From positions 5,301 through 69,300 of the forward strand of contig DAITAZ010000020.1 of NCBI GenBank assembly GCA_036824045.1: a stretch of DNA of 64,000 bases. The letters run 5' to 3'. The translations under genes were made by a program, and so were the position numbers. This stretch comes from DAITAZ01 sp036824045 (GTDB taxonomy: Bacteria; Pseudomonadota; Gammaproteobacteria; Burkholderiales; Rhodocyclaceae). Shown in pieces: positions 41,947 through 50,914 of the stretch (position 1 is the stretch's first letter; the number at the start of each line of letters is the position of its first letter). Below the pieces are notes generated by a model. The model searched no databases and was not told the origin of the DNA. It was given only the letters and a program-made list of their open reading frames with translations.

Positions 41947-42210
41947 TCAGGCCTCGTCCGGTGTCAGGGCGGTGATGGCAAGGGCATGGATGGGCCCCTG
42001 CATCAGTTCGCCCAGCATGGCATACACCATACGATGGCGCTCAAGGGTGCGCTTGCCGGAAAAGGCGCTGCTCACCAGGGTTAAGCGGTAATGTCCTCCG
42101 CCACCGGCGGCGCCGGCGTGCCCTGCGTGGCGATGACTTTCGTCCTCCAGCTCAAACCGGACGGGTGCCAGCGCCGCCAGACGGGTCTTGATCAGTTCGG
42201 CCGTGCTCAT
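41947..42210 (-). CDS. bolA: BolA family protein
   Basis: An 87-residue BolA-type protein. ATG 42210 gives MSTAELIKTRLAALAPVRFELEDES. The conserved HYRLTLVSSAFSGKRTLERHRMVYAML includes the invariant His. BolA proteins bind [2Fe-2S] clusters with monothiol glutaredoxins and influence envelope stress and morphology. The gene follows YciI by one base and precedes the isomerase, an arrangement seen in other betaproteobacteria. Confidence 0.92.
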   Translation of the reverse strand: MSTAELIKTRLAALAPVRFELEDESHRHAGHAGAAGGGGHYRLTLVSSAFSGKRTLERHRMVYAMLGELMQGPIHALAITALTPDEA

Positions 42211-42211
42211 T

Positions 42212-42514
42212 TCAGGGCAATGCCTTCTTGAAGGGGCGCACCCGGGTGGTGTGATATACGCCTTCGCGCACGTAGACGTCCTGGGCAAACCAGGCTTCCG
42301 CTTCGGCCTGGGAGGGGAACTCGGCGATGATCAAGCTGCCGGAAAAGCCGGCGGGGCCAGGGTCAGGCGAATCGATGGCAGGACAAGGCCCTGCGACCAG
42401 CAGCCGGCCTTCCGAAACCAGTTGCTGCAAACGGGAAAGGTGTTCCGGCCGGGCTGCGAGGCGTTTTTCCAGCGAATTGGGCGCGTCCTCCCCGAACAGG
42501 GCGTAATACATCAT
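42212..42514 (-). CDS. YciI family protein
   Basis: A 100-residue YciI-like (YCII domain) protein with the conserved start MMYYALFGEDAPNSLEKR, the central SRLQQLVSEGRLLVAGPCP, and the C-terminal FPSQAEAEAWFAQDVYVREGVY. The active-site-like His/Asp pattern of the family is partly replaced here. Its function is poorly defined. It overlaps yciB at its start and abuts bolA, so the genes are co-transcribed. Confidence 0.88.
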   Translation of the reverse strand: MMYYALFGEDAPNSLEKRLAARPEHLSRLQQLVSEGRLLVAGPCPAIDSPDPGPAGFSGSLIIAEFPSQAEAEAWFAQDVYVREGVYHTTRVRPFKKALP

Positions 42515-43047
42515 TTCTTGTCCTCTTCCATGTACTTGGCGAGCAACAGGCTCTGCAGCACCACAAAGGCGAACATCAGGCCCATGCCGCCGAACAGCTT
42601 GAAATTGACCCAGGTATCGGTGGGGAAGGAGTACGCCACGAACAGGTTGAGCACCCCCATTGCGGCGAAAAAGCCCACCCAGGCCAGATTAAGGCGGCTC
42701 CAGACGGGCTCGGGCAGCGTCATCTGCTGTTCGAGCAGACTGCGGATCAGGTTGCGTCCGAAGAACTGCGACGACACTAGCAGGGCAGCGCCGAACAGCC
42801 AGTACAACACCGTCGGCTTCCATTTGATGAAGGTCTCATCCCGAAGCAACAGGGTGGCACCACCGAACACCACCACGATGACCAGGCTCACCCAGAGCAT
42901 GGTGTCCACCTTCCGGTGCCGGAACCACACCCAGGCGATCTGCCCGGCAGTCGCGGCAATCGCCACGCCGGTGGCGACGTAGATGTCGGCGAACTTGAAG
43001 GCGATGAAAAACAGGATGACCGGAAACAGGTCGAACAGGAACTTCAT
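42511..43047 (-). CDS. yciB: Inner membrane protein YciB (septation protein A family)
   Basis: A 178-residue integral membrane protein with about five hydrophobic helices, starting MKFLFDLFPVILFFIAFKFAD. The conserved KWKPTVLYWLFG and LNLAWVGFFAAMGVLNLFVAY place it in the YciB/IspZ family, which affects envelope maintenance and cell division. It is the first of the yciB-yciI-bolA-isomerase run. Confidence 0.93.
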   Translation of the reverse strand: MKFLFDLFPVILFFIAFKFADIYVATGVAIAATAGQIAWVWFRHRKVDTMLWVSLVIVVVFGGATLLLRDETFIKWKPTVLYWLFGAALLVSSQFFGRNLIRSLLEQQMTLPEPVWSRLNLAWVGFFAAMGVLNLFVAYSFPTDTWVNFKLFGGMGLMFAFVVLQSLLLAKYMEEDKK

Positions 43048-43169
43048 GCGGGGAACTGATTGAAAGACAAGGAAGTATGCCCGGATAGCGGGGCCCTGTC
43101 CAATCCGGGCAGCGGCGTGAGCGCTCCCATTGGAGTGGTGTCAGGCCCGGCGACGATGCGAGACAGCGC

Positions 43170-43565
43170 TCAATCCTTGTCGAAAGTGAGCGAGGCGGAG
43201 TTGATGCAATAACGCATGCCGGTCGGGGCGGGCCCATCGGGAAAGACGTGTCCCAGGTGGGCGCCGCATTGTTGGCACAGCACTTCGGTGCGGACCATGA
43301 AATGGCTCCGGTCCTCCGCCGTGTCGACGGCGTCCGGGTGGACTGGGGCGGTGTAGCTGGGCCAGCCGCAGCCCGCGTCGAATTTGGCTCCGGAGGCGAA
43401 CAACTCGGCGCCGCAGCAGACGCAGCGGTAAGTGCCCGCTGTGAAACAGTCCCAGTATTGCCCGGTGAACGCTCGTTCGGTGCCTTTCTCCCGAGTGACG
43501 TGGAACTGCATCTCGGTGAGCTGGCTGCGCCATTCGGCGTCTGATTTTTCAGTCTTGCGCGGCAT
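43170..43565 (-). CDS. msrB: Peptide methionine-R-sulfoxide reductase
   Basis: A 131-residue enzyme that reduces the R form of methionine sulfoxide in proteins. ATG 43565 gives MPRKTEKSDAEWRSQLTEMQ. Structural zinc is held by CVCCGAE and CQQCGAH. The active site is RYCINSASL with the catalytic Cys, and GCGWPSY is the conserved substrate motif. There is no signal peptide, so it is cytoplasmic. The long upstream open frame to 43868 is a shadow of bioD. Confidence 0.95.
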   Translation of the reverse strand: MPRKTEKSDAEWRSQLTEMQFHVTREKGTERAFTGQYWDCFTAGTYRCVCCGAELFASGAKFDAGCGWPSYTAPVHPDAVDTAEDRSHFMVRTEVLCQQCGAHLGHVFPDGPAPTGMRYCINSASLTFDKD

Positions 43566-43695
43566 GGATGGCTCCTGTGGGGTGGCAAGCCGCCTCAGAT
43601 GGCGGTCGCCAGTGCCTGTGGACAGCGGTGGCGGTTGAAAGTTTTGTGTCCAAGGGGTGGCCGGGAGCGCATTGAAGGATGCACTGCGCCCGCCT

Positions 43696-44379
43696 TCAGG
43701 CGGCTGTGGGAAAACCGCCGAGAGCGTTGGCGCCCAGTTCCACGTCGGAGTTGGCCACGTGGGGCACGACCCCCAGCAGGGGGGCGTTGATCCGTTCCTT
43801 GAGGGCGGCGACATTTTCCTGCCGCAGCTGCATGTGGGGTTCAACCGTGTTGGCCACCCACCCGGCAAGCCGCAAGCCGCGGGCCTGGATGGCTTCCGCC
43901 GTGAGCAGGGCGTGGTTGATGCACCCGAGGCGCACGCCCACCACCAGGATCACCGGCAAATCCAGCGCCACGGCCAGGTCGGCGCTGTCTTCTGTGTCGT
44001 TCAGGGGCACCCGGAAGCCGCCCACGCCTTCGACGATCACCGCGCTGGAGGCCTCGCACAGGGCGTGAAAGCAGGAACGGATGTGCTGCAGGTCGATGGC
44101 GCGCCGGTGCCGGCGCGCTGCAAGGTGCGGGGCCACCGGCTCGGGAAAGCAGTACGGGTTCACCAGGCCCAGGGGAGCGGGCAGGCTGGACGCTTCCAGC
44201 AATGCAGCCACGTCCTCGTTGATTTCCTCGCCGTCGATCAGCCGGGTGCCTGCGGCAACCGGTTTCATGCCGATCGCGGCGATGCCCTGGCGCTTGAGCT
44301 TGCGCAGCAAGGCGCAGGCAATGAAGGTCTTGCCGATTTCGGTATCGGTGCCGGTGATGAAATAGTCGTGCCGAACCAT
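43696..44379 (-). CDS. bioD: Dethiobiotin synthetase
   Basis: A 227-residue ATP-dependent enzyme that closes the ureido ring on 7,8-diaminopelargonic acid. The P-loop is TGTDTEIGKTFIACALL near residue 9; MKPVAAG and VEGVGGFRVPLN are the substrate and metal motifs. It is the last gene of bioAFHCD, two bases after bioC. No bioB is present here, so biotin synthase must be encoded elsewhere. Confidence 0.95.
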   Translation of the reverse strand: MVRHDYFITGTDTEIGKTFIACALLRKLKRQGIAAIGMKPVAAGTRLIDGEEINEDVAALLEASSLPAPLGLVNPYCFPEPVAPHLAARRHRRAIDLQHIRSCFHALCEASSAVIVEGVGGFRVPLNDTEDSADLAVALDLPVILVVGVRLGCINHALLTAEAIQARGLRLAGWVANTVEPHMQLRQENVAALKERINAPLLGVVPHVANSDVELGANALGGFPTAA

Positions 44380-44381
44380 GA

Positions 44382-45179
44382 TTAGCCGCCCTCCTTGTGG
44401 GCGTGAACATAGATCACATCATAGCGTTCCGGTAGGCCGGCGCTGGTGCGGTACGGCTCGAGCCGTTGCGCCACCTGCTGCCAGAGCGCCCTGCCTGCAA
44501 GGCTCCGGCGTCGGTCGCCGCCAACACCGCTGGCGCCGACGGTCTTGAGCGAGCGCAGCAGGGTGGCCAGGTCCGGGTGGCGCAGTATGCGTTCTTCGCG
44601 CCTGACGCGGAGGTCGCGGAAACCGGCAGCGCCCAGAGTGGAGGCGATCACCTCTGGCTGCAGGAAACCCAAGGTGTGCCGGTAGGGGTCAAGTCCGGAA
44701 AACGCCTCGCGCAATTCTTCCAGCGTATGGGGCCCCAGGGTGGCCAGCAGCACCTGCCCCCCGGGGCGCAGGACGCGATGAAACTCCGCCGCCGCCGTGC
44801 CGAGGGCACACCATTGCACGGCCAGACTGGTAAAGACCGCGTCCAGGCTGGCGGCGTCCAGGGGCAGGGCTTCCAGGTCGCCACAGATCCTGAAGGCCGG
44901 GAATGGCTGACGCTGCGCGGATTCTTCAAGCATGGCCCGGGCAAAGTCCAGGGCCAGCAGGTCGGCCGCGGGCCAGCGGCTGTGCAGCAACTCCAGGCCG
45001 TAGCCCGTCCCACAGCCGGCATCCAGGATGCGGGCGCGTTCGAGCCCGGTCCCGGTGCCAGCCCAGCGCAGCAGTTCGGTGCAGATCTCCCGCTGAAGGC
45101 TGGCGGCGTCGTGGTAACGGGGGGCCGCGCGCTCGAAGCGTTGACGCGCCTCCCGCTTGGCGTGGGGGTCAGGCTCCAT
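44382..45179 (-). CDS. bioC: Malonyl-ACP O-methyltransferase BioC
   Basis: A 265-residue SAM-dependent methyltransferase that starts pimelate synthesis by masking malonyl-ACP as its methyl ester. The SAM motif I is ARILDAGCGTGYGLELL near residue 55; later blocks are LDAVFTSLAVQWC and GGQVLLATLGPHTLEELREAF, typical of BioC. ATG 45179 overlaps the end of bioH by eleven bases. Pairing with BioH, which removes the methyl ester, fits the known pathway. Confidence 0.92.
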   Translation of the reverse strand: MEPDPHAKREARQRFERAAPRYHDAASLQREICTELLRWAGTGTGLERARILDAGCGTGYGLELLHSRWPAADLLALDFARAMLEESAQRQPFPAFRICGDLEALPLDAASLDAVFTSLAVQWCALGTAAAEFHRVLRPGGQVLLATLGPHTLEELREAFSGLDPYRHTLGFLQPEVIASTLGAAGFRDLRVRREERILRHPDLATLLRSLKTVGASGVGGDRRRSLAGRALWQQVAQRLEPYRTSAGLPERYDVIYVHAHKEGG

Positions 45180-45930
45180 GGTGCCGGACGAAATCCGCGA
45201 TTGCGCTGGCAACTGCCTGGGGCTGGCTCAGCATGGGAGCGTGGCCACAGTCCGCCAGGGGCAGCCAGCGGGCGGAAGGGAGCGTCTGCGCCAGCCAGTG
45301 TCCGGCGGCGGCGGGAATCACCCGGTCGCCCAGGCCGTGGATCAGCAGCGCTGGCACGTGCAGATCAGCGACGGCTCCCCGCAGGTCAGCCGTGGCGAGG
45401 ATGGCCATGCCGTCCGCCAGCGCGCCAGGAGCGGGCGGGTGGCTGCGCACCAGGCCGGCCAGTTGACGGCCCAGGGGGCGGGCCTGGGCATCACCCAGGG
45501 CCTGGAGGCTTGTGAAGCTGCGCAGGGCGCGCTGGCAGTCCTGCTCCAGTTCCCGGTTGAAGTCGTCGAGCGCGGACTGTGGCCAGCCGTGGGGCCAGTC
45601 CGGACGTTGGGCAAAGCACGGCGTACTGCCCACCAGCACCACGGCGCCGAGGGATTGCGGGTGACGTCGGGCCAGCGACAGGGCTGCCAGGCCGCCCAGC
45701 GACCAGCCGACCAGGATGGCGCCGGGCGGCGTCGCCCCGTGCACGAGATCCGTCAGGCGTTCCAGGTCGAAGGGCTCGGCCGGGGTGCCGCCGTGGCCGG
45801 GCAGGGTGACATGCCGCACCCTGGCCCCGGGCGTCAGGGCCTTGGTGACATCGGCCCATACGCCGGGGTGCATGCCCCAGCCATGGACGAACACCAGGTC
45901 CCGTTGCGTGATTGGGGCCGGGGGGGTCAC
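45169..45930 (-). CDS. bioH: Pimeloyl-ACP methyl ester carboxylesterase BioH
   Basis: A 253-residue alpha/beta hydrolase that cleaves pimeloyl-ACP methyl ester to end the BioC-BioH cycle. It has the oxyanion motif FVHGWGMHPGVW, the nucleophile elbow GWSLGGLAALS and the C-terminal His in DCGHAPMLSQP. GTG 45930 overlaps the bioF stop as GTGA. It lies inside the bio operon, as in many betaproteobacteria, rather than apart as in E. coli. Confidence 0.93.
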   Translation of the reverse strand: MTPPAPITQRDLVFVHGWGMHPGVWADVTKALTPGARVRHVTLPGHGGTPAEPFDLERLTDLVHGATPPGAILVGWSLGGLAALSLARRHPQSLGAVVLVGSTPCFAQRPDWPHGWPQSALDDFNRELEQDCQRALRSFTSLQALGDAQARPLGRQLAGLVRSHPPAPGALADGMAILATADLRGAVADLHVPALLIHGLGDRVIPAAAGHWLAQTLPSARWLPLADCGHAPMLSQPQAVASAIADFVRHHGA

Positions 45931-47090
45931 GCCAATTCTCCCAGGGCGGCGCACAGCCTCGCCACCTGTTCGGCAGTATGGGCGGCGCTGAGGGTGATGC
46001 GCAGCCGGGCCTCGCCCTTCGGTACCGTGGGGGGGCGGATGGCGGGGACCCAGATACCCTGCTCCAGCAGGCCCTGGGCGATGCGCAGGGTTTCGGCATT
46101 GCCGCCGATCACCAGGGGCTGGATGGCGGTTTCGGACGGCAGCAAGCGCCAGGGGCCGGCGGGCAGGTGGGCGCGCAGTTGCGCGATGAGCTGCCGCAGG
46201 TGGGCGCGCCGGTCGTCACCCTGTTCGATCAAGGGCAGGGCGGCGAGCAGGGCATTGGCTACCAGCGGCGGCGAGGCGGTGGTGAAGACGTAGGTGCGGG
46301 CCCGCTGCAGCAGCCACTCGACCACTTCATTCGCCCCGGCGACGAAAGCGCCGGACACGCCCGCCGCCTTGCCCAGTGTCCCCATCAGGATCAGCCGCTG
46401 CGCGTGCAGGCCGAAATGGGCCGCGGTGCCCCGGCCTTGGGGGCCCAGGACGCCGAAACCGTGGGCGTCATCGGCATAGAGCCAGGCGTCGTGGCGCTCG
46501 GCCAGTTCCAACAGCCGGGGCAAGGGGGCCAGATCGCCGTCCATGCTGAACACGGCGTCCACGGCAATCAGTTTGGTGCGCGCGGTGGACTTGGCCAGGG
46601 CGGCTTCCAGCGCCCCCATGTCGTTATGGGGGTAGCGGACGAAATCGGCCCGGGAGATCAGCATGCCGTCAATGAGCGAGGCGTGGTTGAGCCGGTCGGC
46701 AAACACGGCGTCACCCCGCCCGACCAGCGCCGGGATCACCCCGGTATTGGCCATGTAGCCGGTGGAGAAGTACAGGGCCCGGGGGCGCTGGACGAAGCAC
46801 GCCAGGGCCTCTTCCAGCGCATGGTGGGGTGTCTGGTGGCCGCTGACCAGGTGGGCGGCGCCCGCGCCGGTCCCCCACCGGGCGGCGCCCGCCTGGGCTG
46901 CGGCGGCGAGGGCGGGGTGGTTGGCGAGGCCCAGGTAGTCGTTGCTGGCGAAAGCCAGTAGCGGGCGGCCATCCACGACCACCTCCGGGCCGCAGGGGGA
47001 AGCCAGTGTGCGGCGGTTGCGCAGCAGGGCGTCCCGCTCGAGTTCCGCCAGTTGCAGGCGCAGGCGCTCGATGAGGGTCGGCGCGCTCAT
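45927..47090 (-). CDS. bioF: 8-amino-7-oxononanoate synthase
   Basis: A 387-residue PLP enzyme that condenses pimeloyl-ACP with alanine. ATG 47090 gives MSAPTLIERLRLQLAELER. The core shows FASNDYLGLANHPAL, DRLNHASLIDGMLIS, YADDAHGFGVLGPQGRG and LMGTLGKAAGVSGAF, which carries the PLP-binding Lys. It overlaps bioA upstream and bioH downstream by four bases each. Confidence 0.95.
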   Translation of the reverse strand: MSAPTLIERLRLQLAELERDALLRNRRTLASPCGPEVVVDGRPLLAFASNDYLGLANHPALAAAAQAGAARWGTGAGAAHLVSGHQTPHHALEEALACFVQRPRALYFSTGYMANTGVIPALVGRGDAVFADRLNHASLIDGMLISRADFVRYPHNDMGALEAALAKSTARTKLIAVDAVFSMDGDLAPLPRLLELAERHDAWLYADDAHGFGVLGPQGRGTAAHFGLHAQRLILMGTLGKAAGVSGAFVAGANEVVEWLLQRARTYVFTTASPPLVANALLAALPLIEQGDDRRAHLRQLIAQLRAHLPAGPWRLLPSETAIQPLVIGGNAETLRIAQGLLEQGIWVPAIRPPTVPKGEARLRITLSAAHTAEQVARLCAALGELA

Positions 47091-48409
47091 CCGCGCAGCA
47101 CCTGTTCGAGCACGTCCAGCGTGCCGGACGCCAGCAGCGCTTCTTCCGCTTCGGACAGAATGTAGGGGGGCATCCAATACACCGTGTTGCCCAGGGGGCG
47201 TAGCAGGAGGCCGGCTTCCAGCGCTTTCCTGAAGAAGCGGCGGGAGAAATCCGCGCCACCGTCGGCCACGTCGAACGCCCAGATCATGCCCCGCTGGCGG
47301 AAGTGGCGCACCCGGGGGTGAGCCGCCAGGGGCCGGGCAAGCTGGTTGAGCCGGTCTGCCCGGCCCCGGTTGGTGGCGAGCACCTCATCCTGCTCGAAGA
47401 TGTCCAGCGTGGCCAGCGCTGCCCGGCAGGCCAGGGCGTTGCCGGTGTAGCTGTGGGAGTGGAGAAACCCCCGGGTCACTTCGTCCGCATAGAACGCCTC
47501 ATAGGTCCGATCCGTGGTGAGCACGATGGACAGGGGCAGGTATCCGCCGGAGATGCCCTTGGACAGACACAGGAAATCGGGCCAGATACCGGCCTGTTCG
47601 CAGGCGAAGAAAGTGCCGGTGCGACCGCAGCCGACAGCAATCTCGTCAGCGATAAGGTGCACCTGGTATTGATCGCACAGGGCCCGGGCCCGGGCCAGAT
47701 ACACCGGGTCGTACATCACCATGCCGGAGGCGCCTTGTACCAGCGGCTCCACGATCAGCGCGGCGGTCTGCTGGTGGTGGGCCTCCAGGTGGGTGCGCAG
47801 GGCCTCGGCCGCGCGCAGGGCGACGGACGCGGCGTCCTCGCCGGGTTCCGCCTGGCGGGCGTCTGGCGAAGGGACCAGGAAGCCTGCTCGTACCAGTGGC
47901 GCGTAGGCGTCCCGGAAGATGGGCACATCCGTGACTGCCAGGGCGCCCACCGTTTCGCCGTGATAGCTGCCGGCCAGGCTGATGAAGCGGTTCTTGCCCG
48001 GCTGCCCCTGGTTGCGCCAGTAATGGACACTCATCTTGAGGGCGATTTCGGTGGCCGAGGCTCCGTCCGAGGCGTAGAAACAGTGCCCCAGCCGTCCGCC
48101 GGTGAGTGCGCCCAAACGCTCGGAAAGCTCCACCACCGGCTGATGGGTGAAGCCCGCGAGCATTACGTGTTCCAGGGTTTCCAGTTGCTCCCGCAGCGCG
48201 TGGTTGATGCGCGGATTGCAGTGGCCAAAGAGGTTGACCCACCAGGAGCTGATGGCGTCGAGGAAGCGTCGGCCCTCAAAGTCGTGGAGCCAGGCCCCCT
48301 GGGCGCGGGCGACCGGCACCAGAGGCAGGGTCTCGTGCGCCTTCATCTGGGTGCAAGGGTGCCAGACGGCGGAAAGCGAGCGGTGCAGGAGTTCGTCGTT
48401 GGCAGTCAT
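47087..48409 (-). CDS. bioA: Adenosylmethionine-8-amino-7-oxononanoate transaminase
   Basis: A 440-residue class III PLP aminotransferase that uses SAM as amino donor to form diaminopelargonate. Signatures are VWHPCTQMKAHE at the N-terminus, SSWWVNLFGHCNPRIN, LIADEIAVGCGRTGTFFACEQ and FLCLSKGISGGYLPL with the catalytic Lys. ATG 48409 gives MTANDELLHRSL. It is the first gene of the bioAFHCD operon. I recognised no BirA operator in the 194 bases upstream. Confidence 0.96.
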   Translation of the reverse strand: MTANDELLHRSLSAVWHPCTQMKAHETLPLVPVARAQGAWLHDFEGRRFLDAISSWWVNLFGHCNPRINHALREQLETLEHVMLAGFTHQPVVELSERLGALTGGRLGHCFYASDGASATEIALKMSVHYWRNQGQPGKNRFISLAGSYHGETVGALAVTDVPIFRDAYAPLVRAGFLVPSPDARQAEPGEDAASVALRAAEALRTHLEAHHQQTAALIVEPLVQGASGMVMYDPVYLARARALCDQYQVHLIADEIAVGCGRTGTFFACEQAGIWPDFLCLSKGISGGYLPLSIVLTTDRTYEAFYADEVTRGFLHSHSYTGNALACRAALATLDIFEQDEVLATNRGRADRLNQLARPLAAHPRVRHFRQRGMIWAFDVADGGADFSRRFFRKALEAGLLLRPLGNTVYWMPPYILSEAEEALLASGTLDVLEQVLRG

Positions 48410-48603
48410 GATGGCAGGAGGGGGCGCAAGCGCGCCCCGCGGCAAGGAGGCGCAATTATCCCGGAAAACGCCGCGGATCGCCGCATTCGCCGCCTTTCGG
48501 AGCCCGGCCCAATGACCCCGCTTTTTCGCTGGCGCGGCTTGCGCTCAGGCCACCGCTGGCCTAGCCTCAAAACATAATGCCGACTCAACGCGAGGAGACC
48601 ACC

Positions 48604-49680
48604 ATGTGCCACCGATCCGCCCGCCACGCTTTCCGTTGCATCCTGCCCCCCCACGTGCTGCGCTCCATCGTCGAGAAGGGGAGCCCGGAACAGCGCGAGT
48701 TGGCCTCCCGTGCCCTTGGGCTGGATTCCACCATGCGTTTCATGCGTGCCACCACGGCGGCGGATGTTCGTCCCCGGAGCACTGAAAATGCCCTGGCGCT
48801 GCAGGAGGACGGGCACAAGCAGCGCACCATCGTCGATGCGGGGGGCAAGGAGAGTACGGCGGGGAAAGTGGTCCGCGGCGAAGGCGATGCGCCGGTGGAG
48901 GATGTGGCCGCCAATGAGGCCTACGATGGCTTGGGGGCCACTTTCGATTTCTTCTGGGAGGTCTTCCGCCGCGACTCCATCGACGACCAGGGGCTGCCCA
49001 TGCGGGGCGTCGTGCATTTTGGCAAGGCCTACGACAATGCGTTCTGGGATGGCAGCCAGATGGTGTTTGGCGACGGGGATGGCAAGCTCTTCAATCGCTT
49101 TACCGCCTGTGTCGACGTGATTGGCCACGAACTGGCCCACGGGGTGACGGAAGACGAGGCGGCCTTGCGCTACTCCGGCCAGCCCGGCGCGCTCAATGAG
49201 TCCGTTTCCGACGTCTTCGGCGTACTGGTCAAGCAGTATCTGCTCAAGCAGACCGCGGATCAGGCGGACTGGCTGGTGGGGCAGGGGCTTTTCACCCCGG
49301 CGGTGAAAGGCGTGGCCTTGCGCTCGATGAAGGCTCCGGGCACCGCTTTTGACGACCCGGTGCTGGGGAAGGACCCTCAACCGGCACACATGAAAAACTT
49401 CGTCCGCACCTACGACGACAACGGCGGCGTGCACATCAATTCCGGCATTCCCAACCGGGCCTTCTACCTGGCGGCCGAGCGGCTGGGTGGCCACGCCTGG
49501 GACAAGGCAGGGCGCATCTGGTACGAGACCCTGCGGGATTCCCGATTGAGCAAAACCGCCACATTCCGCGCCTTCGCCAAGCTCACGGTGCAGGTGGCGG
49601 GGCGGCTCTACGGCACCGGCAAGGCAGAGGCCAAGGCCGTTGCCGCTTCGTGGAAGGACGTGGGAGTGGCGACGACGTGA
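48604..49680 (+). CDS. M4 family metalloprotease, protealysin-like
   Basis: A 358-residue thermolysin-family (M4) zinc protease of the short protealysin type. ATG 48604 follows a GGAGA ribosome-binding site. The N-terminal about 50 residues form the short propeptide with the CHRSARHAFRCILPPHVL pattern typical of protealysin precursors. The zinc site is HELAHGVTEDEA near residue 175 plus the Glu in LNESVSDVFG; the GGVHINSGIPNRAFYL motif supplies the catalytic His. There is no classical signal peptide. The following gene encodes a probable inhibitor and overlaps the stop. Confidence 0.93.
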   Translation: MCHRSARHAFRCILPPHVLRSIVEKGSPEQRELASRALGLDSTMRFMRATTAADVRPRSTENALALQEDGHKQRTIVDAGGKESTAGKVVRGEGDAPVEDVAANEAYDGLGATFDFFWEVFRRDSIDDQGLPMRGVVHFGKAYDNAFWDGSQMVFGDGDGKLFNRFTACVDVIGHELAHGVTEDEAALRYSGQPGALNESVSDVFGVLVKQYLLKQTADQADWLVGQGLFTPAVKGVALRSMKAPGTAFDDPVLGKDPQPAHMKNFVRTYDDNGGVHINSGIPNRAFYLAAERLGGHAWDKAGRIWYETLRDSRLSKTATFRAFAKLTVQVAGRLYGTGKAEAKAVAASWKDVGVATT

Positions 49681-49982
49681 GTGCGCCGCTACGGGTGATC
49701 TACAAGCGCTCGGGCGGGCTGGCCCACTTTCCGGGACTGGCGGCGGGGCGGGAGGTGGCCCCGGCTCTGCTTGGCGACGAGGGGTGTGCCGCGCTGCTTG
49801 GCCTGGCCGCCGCGTCCGGGCCTGCGGGCGGCCGCGGCGCCGGCTACCCCGACGCCCTGTGCGAGTGGGTGGTGGTTGAGGCGGCGGGCAGCCGCCGGGA
49901 GTATCGGGCCGAGGACTTTCGCTCGGCCGGGCTGGAGGCGCTATGGGAGCGCATTCGCGAGGCGGCGCTGCAGGCGGGCTGA
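49677..49982 (+). CDS. Emfourin-like protealysin inhibitor
   Basis: A 101-residue protein starting at GTG 49677, overlapping the protease stop as GTGA. Its start SAPLRVIYKRSGGLAHFPGL and later YPDALCEWVVVEAAGSRREYRAEDF suit emfourin, the small inhibitor encoded next to protealysin-like M4 proteases. The call rests on size, the RSGG motif and the coupled gene order. A toxin-antitoxin-like or modulator relation with the protease is likely. Confidence 0.78.
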   Translation: MSAPLRVIYKRSGGLAHFPGLAAGREVAPALLGDEGCAALLGLAAASGPAGGRGAGYPDALCEWVVVEAAGSRREYRAEDFRSAGLEALWERIREAALQAG

Positions 49983-49997
49983 CGCCCGGCCGGCGCG

Positions 49998-50909
49998 TTA
50001 TTCCACCCGCAGCGGGAAGAGGCTGGCCTCGTGGCTGCCCGCGGGCAGCGGCTCGCTGTCGAAGAGGATGTCGCCATCCGGGTCAGGGGTGCCTGTCGCG
50101 CGCAGATCGGTGAAGTTGTACAGCTCCCGGTCGGCCAGGTGGGAACGCACCACGTTCTGCATGGCGCGGAACATGTTCTCCATCCGCCCCGGGTGGCGCT
50201 TTTCCCATTGCTGCAACATCTCCTTCACCACTTGCCGCTGAAGGTTGGGCTGGGAGCCGCAAAGGTTGCAGGGGATGATCGGAAACTCGCGCCACCGGGC
50301 GTAGGCTTCCAGGTCATGTTCCGGGACGTAGGCCAGCGGGCGGATGACGATGTGGCGGCCATCGTCGGAGATCAGTTTCGGTGGCATGCCCTTCATCTTG
50401 CCGCCGTAGAACATGTTCAGGAACAGCGTCTGCAGCATGTCGTCCCGGTGGTGGCCCAGGGCAATCTTGGTGCAGCCCAGTTCGCTGGCCACCCGGTAGA
50501 TGATGCCCCGGCGCAGGCGCGAGCACAGGCTGCAGGTCGTCTTGCCTTCGGGCACCAGACGCTTGACGATGGAGTAGGTGTCCTGCTCCTCGATGTGGAA
50601 CGCCACGCCGCGGCTGGCCAGGTAGTCCGGCAGCACGTTTTCGGGGAAGCCCGGCTGTTTCTGGTCCAGATTGAAGGCGACGATGTCGAAGTGGATCGGC
50701 GCTTTTTCCCGCAGGGCGAGCAGGATGTCCAACAGGGCGTAGCTATCCTTGCCGCCGGACAGGCAGACCATCACCTTGTCGCCGGCCTCGATCATGTTGT
50801 AGTCGGCAATGGCCGAGCCAACAAGCCGGCGCAGGCGTTTGGCCAGCTTGTTGGCCTCGAAACGGGCCTTCTCTTCCCGCTGCGAGCGGGGCTGGGTGGC
50901 AGTGTCCAT
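49998..50909 (-). CDS. ttcA: tRNA 2-thiocytidine synthetase TtcA
   Basis: A 303-residue iron-sulfur enzyme that thiolates cytidine 32 of certain tRNAs. The ATP-binding PP-loop is VMVCLSGGKDSYALLDILL. Two CXXC pairs, CSLCSRL and CNLCGSQ, bind the cluster, and GHHRDDMLQTLFLNMFYGGK is the TtcA-specific block. ATG 50909 gives MDTATQPRSQREEKARFE. It lies five bases from the DUF2863 gene on the same strand. Confidence 0.95.
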   Translation of the reverse strand: MDTATQPRSQREEKARFEANKLAKRLRRLVGSAIADYNMIEAGDKVMVCLSGGKDSYALLDILLALREKAPIHFDIVAFNLDQKQPGFPENVLPDYLASRGVAFHIEEQDTYSIVKRLVPEGKTTCSLCSRLRRGIIYRVASELGCTKIALGHHRDDMLQTLFLNMFYGGKMKGMPPKLISDDGRHIVIRPLAYVPEHDLEAYARWREFPIIPCNLCGSQPNLQRQVVKEMLQQWEKRHPGRMENMFRAMQNVVRSHLADRELYNFTDLRATGTPDPDGDILFDSEPLPAGSHEASLFPLRVE

Positions 50910-50914
50910 GCGGC

